Assembly (NCBI GenBank): GCA_003135035.1
Contig: PLDE01000238.1
Span: 1 to 5,381 of the forward strand
DNA length: 5,381 bases
Origin: Candidatus Dormiibacterota bacterium
GTDB taxonomy: Bacteria; Chloroflexota; Dormibacteria; Aeolococcales; Bog-877
Direction: 5' to 3'
The notes under the pieces: model-generated
The model's database searches: none
Told to the model about the DNA's origin: nothing
The model's input: only the letters and a program-made list of their open reading frames with translations
Translations under genes and position numbers: made by a program
Part shown: positions 5,134 to 5,381 of the stretch, piece after piece
Numbering within the stretch: the first letter of the stretch is position 1
How the letters are laid out: every line of letters begins with the position of its first letter

Positions 5134-5381
5134 ATGAGCAATAAGGTGACGACCATTGTGGTGGCTGAGGACCACGCCTTGGTGCGCGAGGGCACCCGGC
5201 AGATCCTGGCTGGGGAGAATGACCTCTCCGTGGTAGGGGAGGCTTCCCGGGGCGATGAGGCGGTTCAGGTAGTGGTTCAGCTACGCCCCGACGTGGTCTT
5301 GATGGACATGCGCATGCCCGGCATTAATGGGATCGACGCCACTCGCCAGATCCTGGCTCAGGCGCCCGACACCAAGGTGGT
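5134..5381 (+). CDS. Response regulator receiver domain, probable NarL/DevR family, C-terminus cut off by window edge
   Basis: The first 82 residues of a CheY-like receiver. IVVAEDHALVREG carries the acidic pocket (E12, D13), and VVLMDMRMPGING carries the phospho-acceptor D58 followed by the usual MPG loop. The VREGTRQIL and GIDATRQI patterns are typical of NarL/FixJ regulators, which pair with HisKA_3 kinases such as the one just upstream; the LuxR-type DNA-binding domain expected after about residue 140 is outside the window. ATG 5134-5136 follows immediately on an in-frame TAA, so the start cannot lie further upstream. No good Shine-Dalgarno site is at normal distance (GAGG is 16 nt away); GTG 5146 is a possible later start but would leave only six residues before the acidic pocket. 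Co-directional with the kinase, 53 bp apart, so probably co-transcribed. Confidence 0.93.
   Translation, partial: MSNKVTTIVVAEDHALVREGTRQILAGENDLSVVGEASRGDEAVQVVVQLRPDVVLMDMRMPGINGIDATRQILAQAPDTKV

Noticed and set aside
1..5381. tRNA, rRNA, CRISPR, insertion sequence or phage attachment site
   Set aside because: No cloverleaf, rRNA core sequence, regularly spaced repeats, transposase or terminal inverted repeats with target duplication were seen.

Overview
The window looks like chromosomal DNA from a high-GC bacterium, most likely an actinobacterium (Actinomycetota). The evidence is the GC-rich third codon positions, a GTG start, Shine-Dalgarno sites of the AAGGAGG type, universal-stress proteins of the mycobacterial dormancy type, and a soluble GAF-GAF histidine kinase closely resembling mycobacterial DevS/DosT. 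Genus cannot be set from this sequence alone.

Layout. (1) Positions 1-1447, minus strand: the N-terminal 482 residues of a xylulose-5-phosphate/fructose-6-phosphate phosphoketolase, running off the left edge. (2) 1499-2038, minus strand: a universal stress protein (USP1), 51 bp upstream of and co-directional with the phosphoketolase, so a likely two-gene operon. (3) 2039-2331: non-coding upstream region with a perfect 10-bp palindrome. (4) 2332-2478, plus strand: a 48-residue single-pass membrane miniprotein with a good ribosome binding site. (5) 2479-2698: convergent intergenic stretch with a cluster of inverted repeats. (6) 2699-3187, minus strand: a second universal stress protein (USP2), a collinear paralogue of USP1. 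(7) 3188-3370: divergent control region with a 7-bp inverted repeat and a five-codon minicistron whose stop overlaps the start of the next gene. (8) 3371-5080, plus strand: a 569-residue sensor histidine kinase. (9) 5134 to the right edge, plus strand: the receiver domain of its likely response regulator.

Working hypothesis. The kinase keeps the histidine that binds haem in DevS (H149 there, H122 here) and the distal-pocket tyrosine (Y171 there, Y144 here). It has glycine where DevS has E87, as DosT does. It is therefore probably a haem-based O2/NO/CO sensor of the DosT kind. In mycobacteria the DevR/DosR regulon is rich in universal stress proteins, and a USP gene (Rv3134c) precedes devR-devS. 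Here the kinase/regulator pair lies beside two USP genes and a phosphoketolase, which makes acetyl-phosphate from sugar phosphates without oxygen. The cluster reads as a hypoxia or energy-limitation response module with a fermentative carbon outlet. Regulation of the left-hand genes by the right-hand pair is inferred; no convincing DevR box was found.
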